The notes below the pieces were generated by a model. The model saw only the letters and a list, made by a program, of their open reading frames with translations, had not been told where the DNA came from and searched no databases. Position numbers and translations under genes: made by a program. Below are positions 54,421-62,696 of a stretch of 64,000 nucleotides of DNA, one piece after another (within the stretch, counting starts at the first letter, position 1; each line of letters opens with the position of its first letter). The DNA lies in the NCBI RefSeq assembly GCF_902459655.1, contig NZ_CABPSB010000003.1:124001-188000 (forward strand). Direction: 5' to 3'. Origin of the DNA: Pandoraea anhela. GTDB lineage: Bacteria; Pseudomonadota; Gammaproteobacteria; Burkholderiales; Burkholderiaceae.

Positions 54421-57400
54421 ATGGCTGAGCAAGACATTGGATTAGGCGGGCTGGCGATCGGCAATCTGGTCGCCCCGCAGGCTAACGACGCGGCGAATGG
54501 CGCCATCGATCCCGCCAAGCTGGGGACCCGAGGCGCGAGTTTCACGATTCCCGTTTATCCGGGCATGGCCGCAGACGATTACGTGGAATTCTTCTTCGAT
54601 GACGGATCCGGCAACACGTTGATGGGCGACGCCGACGTGTCGACCAACACGGCGGGCAAGCCCCTCCCGATATGGGTGACCAAGGCTAACCTGTCCGCCT
54701 ACCTCGACAAGACTGTCAAAGTGACCTACACGGTCAATCCCGGCGATGGGAGTGCGCCGGTCACGTCGCCACCGCTGTCGCTCTACATCGGCGTGAAAAA
54801 GGAGACCAAACTCAAGGCCCCCACGGTCGATGAGGCTGTCGGCGATCATCTCGAGAGCGAATTCGTCGACTTCGGCGTGCGCGCCCGTATTCCGATTTAC
54901 GACGGCATGGCGATTGGCGACATGGTGAATCTGGCCGTCGGCAAGTCAGGCGATGCCGGTTTCTACCAGGACTCGATCAAGGTGCGTGCCGTGCGTGCGG
55001 TGACGTTCTCCATCCCGCCGGAAGCCCTTGCGTCGTTCGACGACAAGACGATGCCGGTGAGCTACAACGTGGTGCGTGGCGCTCAGACGTTCTCGTCCGA
55101 GACGTTCAAGATGCGCATCGGCGACGCACAGGAAGAAGGGCTGCTGGAAATGCCGGCGATGGCCGACGCGATCGGTGGGGTGCTCAATCCGACGCTGCTC
55201 GGCGCGGCCACGACCGCGCTGATCGGCCCGTACACCGGGCTGGAGAGCGGCGATTACGTGCACGTGGTCTGGGGCGGCGGGCCGCCCAAGGGCTTCGAGA
55301 CCACGGAGCAGATCTCGTCGCGGTATTTGACCGAGCCGTTCCCGGTGCGGATTCCGGCCGACAAGATCGCGGCATTCACCGACTCGACGACCGACCTGTA
55401 TTACGAGAAGGAAATGCCGGACGGCTCGTGGCAGAAATCCCAGTCGCTCAAGGTGCAGGTCAGTCAGGCATCGGCAACCGCCGATCCGCCGTCGGTGCCC
55501 TTGTCGAGCGCCGGACAGCTCGATACGCGCGATCTCGATCCGCTCAAGGGTGCGGAGGTCATCGTGCCGCCGTACGCCGGCATGCGTGCAGGCGACACCA
55601 TCGTCCTGAAGTGGGACAACGAAGACGACACCGGCGATTACACCAGCCCGGCCTATCTGGTCAAACCTGCGGACGTCCCCAATCCGCTGAGCTTTCAGGT
55701 GCCGTATCTGCTCGCGACGCGCGGCGGCGAGAAGTCCGTCGTGACGAGCTACGAAGTGCAGCGCGGCGGGGCCACGATCGTCAAGAGCGGGGAGCAAAAG
55801 CTGCTGGTGCGTCAGGTGCTGCCGACCGCGGTGACGATCACCGAAGCGAAGGAAGACGAAATCAACCCGGACGACTGCCGCACGGGGGCGCATGTGCAGT
55901 TGCCGTCCAGCGCCAAGTTCCGGGCGAACGACAAAGTGACATTCCACTGGGAGGGCGAGGGCGGGGCAGGCAACTACACGACGACCGTGACCGTTTCGCC
56001 GGAACAGGCTGGCGGCGCGCTGGAGATCGTGGTGCCGCAGGCGACGCTCAAGGCTGGTGTGAATCACTCGGCGTCGGTCGGCTACACGATCACGCGCGCG
56101 AACGGCACCCCTGACGAAACGGCGCCGCCTTCGATCTTCGACGTGATCGCCGTGCCGTCGAGCGGCATGCTGCGCGTGTTCGGCGCGCGCAACAACAGTG
56201 CGATCTACCGCTCTTCGTCGGTGCCGCAGTACCTGAGTGTGTTCCATCTGGTATCGGGTGAGCCGATCAAGGCGCAGTGGCGTTACGAGGACGAGACGGA
56301 CTGGGTACTCGGACATCGCTTCAAGGACACGCGTCCGTGGATGCCCCTCAAGGTGCGCACGCAGGACGATAGCGCGACCTTCAACCCGGTGAACATCGCC
56401 GGTAACGGCCCCGATACGACCACGCGTGGTACGTCTTCGCTGATCGCGCTGCTCAACCGGGGCAGCGTGGCGGGGTTTGGCGCTTCCGGTTCGGGCGGTG
56501 TGGTGCCCTCGACGTTGCTCACGATCGACGACGTCGTCGAGACGAGTTCGACGAGCGCTGCCTATGCCTTGCGCCGGGCGAACGGTCGCATTACCGCATG
56601 GGGCAGTTCGGGGACCGGAGGCGTATTGCCCGAGAACCTCAACGTGACCGATGCCGTTCGTATCGTCGGCAACGGCTGGAACTTCGCGGTGCTGCGCGCG
56701 AACGGTCAGGTCATGACGTGGGGACCGACCCCGACGGCCGGCGTGCCGGTGCCGGCGCCGATTGCGACGCTCAACGATATCAAGTCTGTCTGGGCTTCCG
56801 GTCACGCATTCGCCGCGCTGCGCAAGACCGGCCAGGTGGTGGCGTGGGGCACGGCAACGACGGCTGGTGCGGTACCCAAGGACATCGGGGACCTCATCGA
56901 CATCGTCGACGTTCGGGGCAACTACACGGCTTTCGCAGCCTTGCGCAAGAACCACACCGTGGTGGCATGGGGGGCCGACGGCGGCGTGGTGCCGAGCGCC
57001 ATTGCCTCGCGCGGCGACATCATGGAACTGGCGAGTGCCAGCGCGCGCGCTTTCGCGGTGCGCACGTTGGGCAATCAGGTACTGGCATGGGGACTGGCAA
57101 CCCATGGCGGCACCGTGCCGCAGGAGATTTCCGATATGTCCGATCTCCTCGAAATCGTCGCCACCTGGGGCGCCTTCTGCGGGTTGCGAGGCAACGGGCA
57201 CGTGGTGGCCTGGGGTAACGCGAATCAGGGGGGCGCGGTGCCGGCCCCCATCGCCATGCTCGACGACATCGTGCACGTGTGCGGGACGGGCGCGGCTTTC
57301 GCCGCGCTCCGCAAGGACGGCACCGTCGTGGCGTGGGGCGATGCGCAGGTCGGCGGCGACATCACGTCGGTCAAAGGGCAGTTGGTCGACATCGCGGCGC

Positions 57401-57576
57401 TCCATGCGAACTCGGAAGTGTTCGTCGCCGTCAAGCGCACCGGCGGTGTGGTCACGTGGGGGGTGCCGGCCAGCGGAGGGGACAGTACCAGCGTGAAAGC
57501 GCTTCTCGATACGAACCTCACGTATCGGGCGACGTCGGAGTCGCGTGGTCGCGTGTTGTCGGGGCTGTACGCCTGA
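54421..57576 (+). CDS. Ig-like / RCC1-propeller protein (1051 aa)
   Basis: Function not known. Five Ig-like modules (about residues 10-578), a connector containing QWRYEDETDW (about 579-675) and an RCC1-like region (about 676-1045) with nine W-G motifs such as VVAWGNANQGG and VVTWGVPASGG. No signal peptide is visible; the N-terminus is MAEQDIGLGGLAIGNLVAPQ-like. The start at 54421 has GGAGG at a spacing of 6; an ATG four codons earlier is less good. It is a close paralogue of the next gene along its full length and of the second half of the preceding one, so the run arose by duplication. Confidence 0.78.
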   Translation: MAEQDIGLGGLAIGNLVAPQANDAANGAIDPAKLGTRGASFTIPVYPGMAADDYVEFFFDDGSGNTLMGDADVSTNTAGKPLPIWVTKANLSAYLDKTVKVTYTVNPGDGSAPVTSPPLSLYIGVKKETKLKAPTVDEAVGDHLESEFVDFGVRARIPIYDGMAIGDMVNLAVGKSGDAGFYQDSIKVRAVRAVTFSIPPEALASFDDKTMPVSYNVVRGAQTFSSETFKMRIGDAQEEGLLEMPAMADAIGGVLNPTLLGAATTALIGPYTGLESGDYVHVVWGGGPPKGFETTEQISSRYLTEPFPVRIPADKIAAFTDSTTDLYYEKEMPDGSWQKSQSLKVQVSQASATADPPSVPLSSAGQLDTRDLDPLKGAEVIVPPYAGMRAGDTIVLKWDNEDDTGDYTSPAYLVKPADVPNPLSFQVPYLLATRGGEKSVVTSYEVQRGGATIVKSGEQKLLVRQVLPTAVTITEAKEDEINPDDCRTGAHVQLPSSAKFRANDKVTFHWEGEGGAGNYTTTVTVSPEQAGGALEIVVPQATLKAGVNHSASVGYTITRANGTPDETAPPSIFDVIAVPSSGMLRVFGARNNSAIYRSSSVPQYLSVFHLVSGEPIKAQWRYEDETDWVLGHRFKDTRPWMPLKVRTQDDSATFNPVNIAGNGPDTTTRGTSSLIALLNRGSVAGFGASGSGGVVPSTLLTIDDVVETSSTSAAYALRRANGRITAWGSSGTGGVLPENLNVTDAVRIVGNGWNFAVLRANGQVMTWGPTPTAGVPVPAPIATLNDIKSVWASGHAFAALRKTGQVVAWGTATTAGAVPKDIGDLIDIVDVRGNYTAFAALRKNHTVVAWGADGGVVPSAIASRGDIMELASASARAFAVRTLGNQVLAWGLATHGGTVPQEISDMSDLLEIVATWGAFCGLRGNGHVVAWGNANQGGAVPAPIAMLDDIVHVCGTGAAFAALRKDGTVVAWGDAQVGGDITSVKGQLVDIAALHANSEVFVAVKRTGGVVTWGVPASGGDSTSVKALLDTNLTYRATSESRGRVLSGLYA

Positions 57577-57608
57577 CGTTACCACGCGGCGTCCCTCGTC
57601 AGAGGGGC

Positions 57609-57657
57609 GTGCGGGCGCGTTGGCGTTTGGTGGGGACGCCAACGCGCAAGCCCGCAC
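57609..57657 (+). other. Large intergenic hairpin in the Ig/RCC1 gene run
   Basis: An inner 12-bp stem GCGCGTTGGCGT/ACGCCAACGCGC (57615-57626 with 57636-57647) can be extended by GTGCGGG/CCCGCAC. No T run follows. It lies in the 177-bp gap between the two paralogous genes. Confidence 0.6.
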
Positions 57658-57753
57658 TTCGGTGTGCAAGACGGTGAGTGAGCGGGTGACCGTGCAGGTC
57701 GTTGAGCGGGTCACTGAGCACGGGGCAGAGCGAGCAAACGCGAGGAGGTTCTC

Positions 57754-60700
57754 ATGGCCGAACTAGATGCGTTTCCGGGTGGTTTCTCAATGGGTGCGCT
57801 GACCGCACCACGCAGTGGCGATACGGTGGTCGACGGTGCGCTGGATCCTGACAAACTGGGCGCTCGCGGGGCGAGTTTTATCGTGCCTGCGTACGTTGGC
57901 ATGAAGGATGGCGACCACATTTTGCTGCGCTTCGATTCGGGCGGCCCGCATGAGGCCACGGCAGACGCCGATGTCAGTACCAATACGATGGGCAAGCCGA
58001 CCACGCTGCGAATCTCCAAAGCGTTGGTGGCGGCGGCGCTTGGCACGACCGTGACGGTCGATTACACGGTCGAACCCGAAGATGAGAGCGGGCCGGTCGA
58101 CTCGGCGCCGCTGCGGCTCTTCATCGGCGTCAAGGCGGTGCCCGTGGACAAGCTTGCGGCGCCGTCGGTGGATGAAGCCATGGGCGACTACCTGGCGCCG
58201 GAGTCTGCCGCGCTGGGGGTGCACGTGCGCGTGCCGAGGTACGACAGCATGGCGCCGGGCGATGTCGTGAGCCTGAGCGTGGGCAGGCCGGGCGAGGCGA
58301 ATCACCATACCGACACCATCGAGGTGCACACGGCGGAGGCTCTGACGTTCGCCGTGCCGCCCGAGGCGCTCACGCCCTTCGTCAATCTCTGGATGCCGGT
58401 GAGCTACAGCGTGGTGCGCGGCGCGCAGAAATTCTCTTCCGACGTTTTCCAGGTGCAGGTCGGCGATGTATCCGGCGAGGGATTGCTGGAGACGCCGGCC
58501 GTGGCGCAGGCGGTGCAGGGCGTACTGAACGTGGACCTGACCTCAGGTGGCGCGACGGCGCTGATCGGGCCGTACACCGGCATCAGGAGTGGGGATCAGG
58601 TGCGGGTCGTGTGGGCCGGCGGCCCGCCGAGCGGTTTCGCCGCGCTTGCGCAGGCGCCCGCAGGCGACCTGAGCGTGCCGTTCGACGTGTCGATCCCGGC
58701 GGCACAGATCACGCCGTATCTCGACAAGACGGTCACGCTTTACTACGAGAAGCAGATGCCGGATGGTACGTGGCTTCGCTCGAAGTTACTCAAGCTGCTC
58801 GTCAAACGAGGGCCTGTCACGTGCGAGTCGCCTTCGGTGCCGGCGTCGAGTGGTGGGCGACTGGATGTGCGCGACGTGGATCCGGTCGCCGGGGTGGAGG
58901 TCATCATGCCGCCGTACCAGGGAATGCAGGAAGGCGACGTCATCCGCATGACCTGGGACAACGAGGACAACACGGGCGATTACACGAGCGAGCCTTATGG
59001 GCTCAAGCCGACCGATGTCGGTCAGCCGGTGAGCTTTCATGTGCCCTTTGCGCTGGTGATGCGCGACACCGAGCAGGCGGTCACGATCGCCTACGAAGTC
59101 GTGCGCGAGGGCACAACCATCGTCCAGAGCAAGTCGCAGACCTTGCTCGTGCGCCAGGTGCGCTCGCCATCGGCGATGATCGACGAAGCCGTCGGCGATA
59201 CGATCAATCCCGAGGATTGTGCCGGCGGCGCACACGTGCATATCCCGATATCGGCGAAGCTGCGTGGCGGCGACAAGGTCGTCGTCACCTTGCAGGGACA
59301 AGGGGGCGGCGGCGAGTACAACTCGACGGCGACCGTCTCGCCGGAACAGGTGGGCAGCGAGTTCGAGATCGTCGTGCCTGAGGCTGCGCTGGTCGCGAAC
59401 GTGGATCGCACGGTGGCATTGCGCTACACCATCGAGCGGCAGAACGGTGCGCCGCCCGAGGACGGTCCCGCAGCGGTGTACGACGTGGTGTCCGCGCCGC
59501 TCAGCGGCTTGTTGCGGGTGATGGGCGCGCGGGCCAACAGCGGCCAGTACCGCGCGTCGTCGGTGCCGGAGCATCTGAGTGCATGGCATCGGGACACGCA
59601 GGCGTCGGTGCAAGCGGAATGGCGCTACGAGGACGAGTCGACGTGGCGCAAAGGGGCGAGCTTTCGTGACACCCGCCCGTGGGTGCCGCTCAAGGTACGC
59701 GCGCTCGACGACAGCGTAACGCTCAGTCCGGTGAATATCGCCAGCGACGGTTTGGGCAGGATCGTGCCCGGCTATGCATCGATCATCGCGACATGCCGCG
59801 ATGGCGGCGTCGTGGGCTGGGGGCAGCCGCAGTACGGCGGGGATTTGCCCCCCAGGATCCGGAGTTACGACGACGTCGTCGAGGTCGGAGCGACCTCGTA
59901 CGCCCTGGCGCTGCGCCGCGCCAACGGTCGTATCGACATGTGGGGACTTGAGGCGGGGGGAGGCAAGTTGCCGTCGGGGCTTTCCGTGATCGACGCCGTT
60001 CGTCTGACGGGCAGTGCGTCCAGCTTCGCCGTGTTGCGCGCGGACGGATCGGTCCGCGCCTGGGGCAATCCGACGGCGGGCGGCTCGCTGCCTGCGGCCA
60101 TCGCGTCGCTCACCGATCTTCGCGCGCTGGCCTCGACCGAGGGCGCCTTCGCGGGGCTGCGCGCCGACGGTTCGATGGTGGCATGGGGCGCGCAGGCGAA
60201 TGGCGGGGGTTTTCCGGTTGCCTACAACGTGTACAAGGACTTCGTCGAAGTTCGTGGCAATAGTTCGGCGTTCGTTGCGCTGCGCGCCAACAAGTCGCTG
60301 GTGACGTGGGGCAACGGCGCCGATGGCGGCACGTTGCCGGCGATCCTCGCCGTGCGCACCGATATCGCGTTTCTGTCCGGCGCCAGCGCGCGGGCGTTCT
60401 CGGCGATCACCACGGGCAAGCAGGTGGTGGCGTGGGGCTCGATCACACACGGCGCGACCGTCCCGACGGCAATCGCCAGCCTGAAAAATATCGAGGAAGT
60501 CGTGACCACCTGGGGGGCGATGTGCGCCCGCTGCTCGACCGGACAGGTCGTGGCGTGGGGGAACACCGGCGAGGGCGGTACGGTGCCGGCCGACGTGGCG
60601 GCGCTGCGCGACATCGTTCATGTCTGCGGTACGAGCGGCGCGTTCGCTGCGCTGCGCCGCGACGGCACTGTCGTGGTGTGGGGCAACCAACAGGTCGGTG

Positions 60701-60921
60701 GCGACATCTCCGCGGTGAAATCCCAGTTGGTCGACATCTGTGCGCTGTATGCCAACACGGAGGCTTTTGTCGCCATCAAGGCTGGCGGTGGCGTGGTGAC
60801 GTGGGGCGTTCCCGTGAGCGGCGGCGACAGCGCCAGCGTGCGGGACCGTCTGGATGCCGGGTTGCACTACAAAGCGTCGGCAGAAGTGCGCGGTCGGTTG
60901 TGGGCGCTCACCCCGGTGTGA
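57754..60921 (+). CDS. Ig-like / RCC1-propeller protein (1055 aa)
   Basis: Function not known. Paralogue of the preceding protein with the same order: five Ig-like modules (about residues 10-580), a connector with EWRYEDESTW (about 583-680), and nine RCC1-like W-G motifs (about 682-1045), including VVGWGQPQYGG and VVVWGNQQVGG. All three RCC1 proteins keep an IVHVCGT-AFAAL segment before the eighth motif. No signal peptide. GAGGAGG precedes the ATG. RCC1-like propellers usually bind proteins or lipids, and the Ig-like stalk suggests a surface or secreted binding role, but export is unexplained. Confidence 0.78.
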   Translation: MAELDAFPGGFSMGALTAPRSGDTVVDGALDPDKLGARGASFIVPAYVGMKDGDHILLRFDSGGPHEATADADVSTNTMGKPTTLRISKALVAAALGTTVTVDYTVEPEDESGPVDSAPLRLFIGVKAVPVDKLAAPSVDEAMGDYLAPESAALGVHVRVPRYDSMAPGDVVSLSVGRPGEANHHTDTIEVHTAEALTFAVPPEALTPFVNLWMPVSYSVVRGAQKFSSDVFQVQVGDVSGEGLLETPAVAQAVQGVLNVDLTSGGATALIGPYTGIRSGDQVRVVWAGGPPSGFAALAQAPAGDLSVPFDVSIPAAQITPYLDKTVTLYYEKQMPDGTWLRSKLLKLLVKRGPVTCESPSVPASSGGRLDVRDVDPVAGVEVIMPPYQGMQEGDVIRMTWDNEDNTGDYTSEPYGLKPTDVGQPVSFHVPFALVMRDTEQAVTIAYEVVREGTTIVQSKSQTLLVRQVRSPSAMIDEAVGDTINPEDCAGGAHVHIPISAKLRGGDKVVVTLQGQGGGGEYNSTATVSPEQVGSEFEIVVPEAALVANVDRTVALRYTIERQNGAPPEDGPAAVYDVVSAPLSGLLRVMGARANSGQYRASSVPEHLSAWHRDTQASVQAEWRYEDESTWRKGASFRDTRPWVPLKVRALDDSVTLSPVNIASDGLGRIVPGYASIIATCRDGGVVGWGQPQYGGDLPPRIRSYDDVVEVGATSYALALRRANGRIDMWGLEAGGGKLPSGLSVIDAVRLTGSASSFAVLRADGSVRAWGNPTAGGSLPAAIASLTDLRALASTEGAFAGLRADGSMVAWGAQANGGGFPVAYNVYKDFVEVRGNSSAFVALRANKSLVTWGNGADGGTLPAILAVRTDIAFLSGASARAFSAITTGKQVVAWGSITHGATVPTAIASLKNIEEVVTTWGAMCARCSTGQVVAWGNTGEGGTVPADVAALRDIVHVCGTSGAFAALRRDGTVVVWGNQQVGGDISAVKSQLVDICALYANTEAFVAIKAGGGVVTWGVPVSGGDSASVRDRLDAGLHYKASAEVRGRLWALTPV

Positions 60922-60967
60922 TCCCAGGCAGATTTCAGGCAGGTCTTAGAGACTACGGAGCACGATC

Positions 60968-62587
60968 ATGGATCTGAACGTTTTGGAAACCGACAGCGTA
61001 GGGACCCTGGCGACCTTGGCCGCACCGACGGTGTCCGATGCGAGCGGTAACAAGCTCGATCCCACGCTGTCGATGACGACCGTCGTGGTGCCGGTCTACG
61101 CCGGCAAGACGGCCAACGACGTGGTGACGTTGCGCTGGGACGGCAGAGCGGGCGCGGGCACCGTGACCGACAGCATTCGCGTGACGACGACGAGCGTGGC
61201 GCGTCAGATTCGCTTCAACATCGACGCGCCGGCCATCGCCGCCAACGACGGCGCAACCGTCACCGTCTGGTACAGCGTGCAGCACCAAACCGGCACACGG
61301 GAAGAGTCTATACGGCTGATATTGGAAGTTGGCGAGCAAGCGCCTGTCCCGGGCGCCGTGTTGCCGCCGCAAATGAGCGGTGTGGTCAACGGTGTGCTCA
61401 ATCTCGACGGCATTCCCCCCGAAGGCGTGACGCTCACCGTGCCGGTCTACGGCGGCATGGCGCGCTACGACGCGGTCTTCGTCGGCATCAACGGCAATGA
61501 ATGGGAAGACGGCAAGTCGCTCTCCAATACGACCGATGTCGGTCAGCCGGTGGTCTTCACGATCAAGCGCGAAGATCTCGCGAAGTTCTCCGGTCGCGAG
61601 GTCTCCCTGCGCACAACCGTGATCCCGTCGCGAGGGGGAGATCCGCTCCTCTCCCGAGAAATGAAGGTACGCATCCTTCAGGCCGTCGGCGCATTGCCGC
61701 CTGTCGTCGTGCCGCTCGCGCAGGGCAATTCGCTCGATCCGCTTGTGGTGACGACCCCCACGGTGGAGGTCGTCGTCAAACCGTTTCAGGGCATTGCGCA
61801 GGGCGACGTCATCACCTTCACGTGGGCGAACGACAGCGGTGTGCCGGCCCCGTTTTCCGGCACACAGACCGCAGGCGCCGTGCCACAGGTCGATTACGTC
61901 TTCCAGGTGCCGCGTGCGCACGTCGATCAGAATGTCGACAAGACGGCGAAACTGTCGTACACCGTCACGCGCGGCGGTGGCTTGCCGACGACGTCTCAAG
62001 TTCTGTCGCTGTCGATCGGCAAGCCGTTCGAAGGCACGGTGACGCTCGATCTGGCCGACAAGCAGTACATCGTGGCGGAAAAGCCGCCGAGGGATGTCCC
62101 CGAATACGGAACCTTCCTGCGCGAGGCATCCTTCGGTACCGCGCCGTACCGCTATTCGAGCAGCGACACATCCGTGGCGACCGTGCAGGCGACGGGGCGG
62201 GTATTGCTCACGGGTAACGGCAGAGCAACGATTACCGCCACGGACGCCACGAACCAGACACGCAGCTACACGCTCAACGTGAGCGGCATCCGGCAGATCT
62301 TCTTCGTCAGCCCGTCGGCCAACTGGGCGGGCGCGCGCACGGCGGCGGCAGCGGCGGGCGTACGGGTGCCGACAGTGGACGAATTCAAGGCGTTCTGGCG
62401 CAGCTACTACCCGAGCAGCGGGCCGGTGGCGAGCTACTCGGGATGGCTGAGTTACCGGTTCTGGACAGCCACCGAACTCGGTGCAGGCACCAGCTTCGCG
62501 TATGACCTGAACGGCGCGTCCGAGCAGGGCAATGCGACCGGGCGCAATCAGTCGGACTTCCTCCAGGTGCTGGGCATCGCACCCTGA
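60968..62587 (+). CDS. Ig-like protein with C-terminal lectin-like domain (539 aa)
   Basis: Function not known. Three Ig-like modules of the same type as in the preceding proteins (about residues 10-115, 120-245 and 245-355) are followed by a BIG2-like module (about 355-440, YSSSDTSVATVQATGRVLLTGNGRATITATDATN). A C-terminal domain (about 441-539) has WAGARTAAAAAGVRVPTVDEFKAFWRSYY and WLSYRFWTATE. This end recalls the lectin-like tips of invasin- or intimin-type adhesins. No RCC1 region and no signal peptide. It starts 46 nt after the preceding stop behind ACGGAG, so it is likely cotranscribed. Confidence 0.72.
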   Translation: MDLNVLETDSVGTLATLAAPTVSDASGNKLDPTLSMTTVVVPVYAGKTANDVVTLRWDGRAGAGTVTDSIRVTTTSVARQIRFNIDAPAIAANDGATVTVWYSVQHQTGTREESIRLILEVGEQAPVPGAVLPPQMSGVVNGVLNLDGIPPEGVTLTVPVYGGMARYDAVFVGINGNEWEDGKSLSNTTDVGQPVVFTIKREDLAKFSGREVSLRTTVIPSRGGDPLLSREMKVRILQAVGALPPVVVPLAQGNSLDPLVVTTPTVEVVVKPFQGIAQGDVITFTWANDSGVPAPFSGTQTAGAVPQVDYVFQVPRAHVDQNVDKTAKLSYTVTRGGGLPTTSQVLSLSIGKPFEGTVTLDLADKQYIVAEKPPRDVPEYGTFLREASFGTAPYRYSSSDTSVATVQATGRVLLTGNGRATITATDATNQTRSYTLNVSGIRQIFFVSPSANWAGARTAAAAAGVRVPTVDEFKAFWRSYYPSSGPVASYSGWLSYRFWTATELGAGTSFAYDLNGASEQGNATGRNQSDFLQVLGIAP

Positions 62588-62630
62588 TCCCATCCATCTC
62601 GAAGCCATCGGCGTGCCACGCGGTGGGTGA

Positions 62631-62659
62631 CGTGAGCGGCGCCTGCGGGCGCGCTCACG
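62631..62659 (+). other. Intergenic hairpin before the halovibrin-like gene
   Basis: An 8-bp stem CGTGAGCG/CGCTCACG with a GC-rich, partly paired loop and no T run. It is similar in kind to the hairpins after the 1723- and 1051-residue genes. Confidence 0.5.
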
Positions 62660-62696
62660 GGGCGTCGCTCGCCCGCTCGCCGGCAGGGAGTACATC

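Noticed and set aside
54946-57714. 922-residue frame opposite the 1051-residue Ig/RCC1 gene
   Set aside because: Its length follows from the repeated plus-strand gene; the translation is Arg/His-rich with no recognisable domain.
49112-62587. Ig/RCC1 genes as phage tail or prophage genes
   Set aside because: No capsid, terminase, tail-tube, lysis or integrase genes accompany them.
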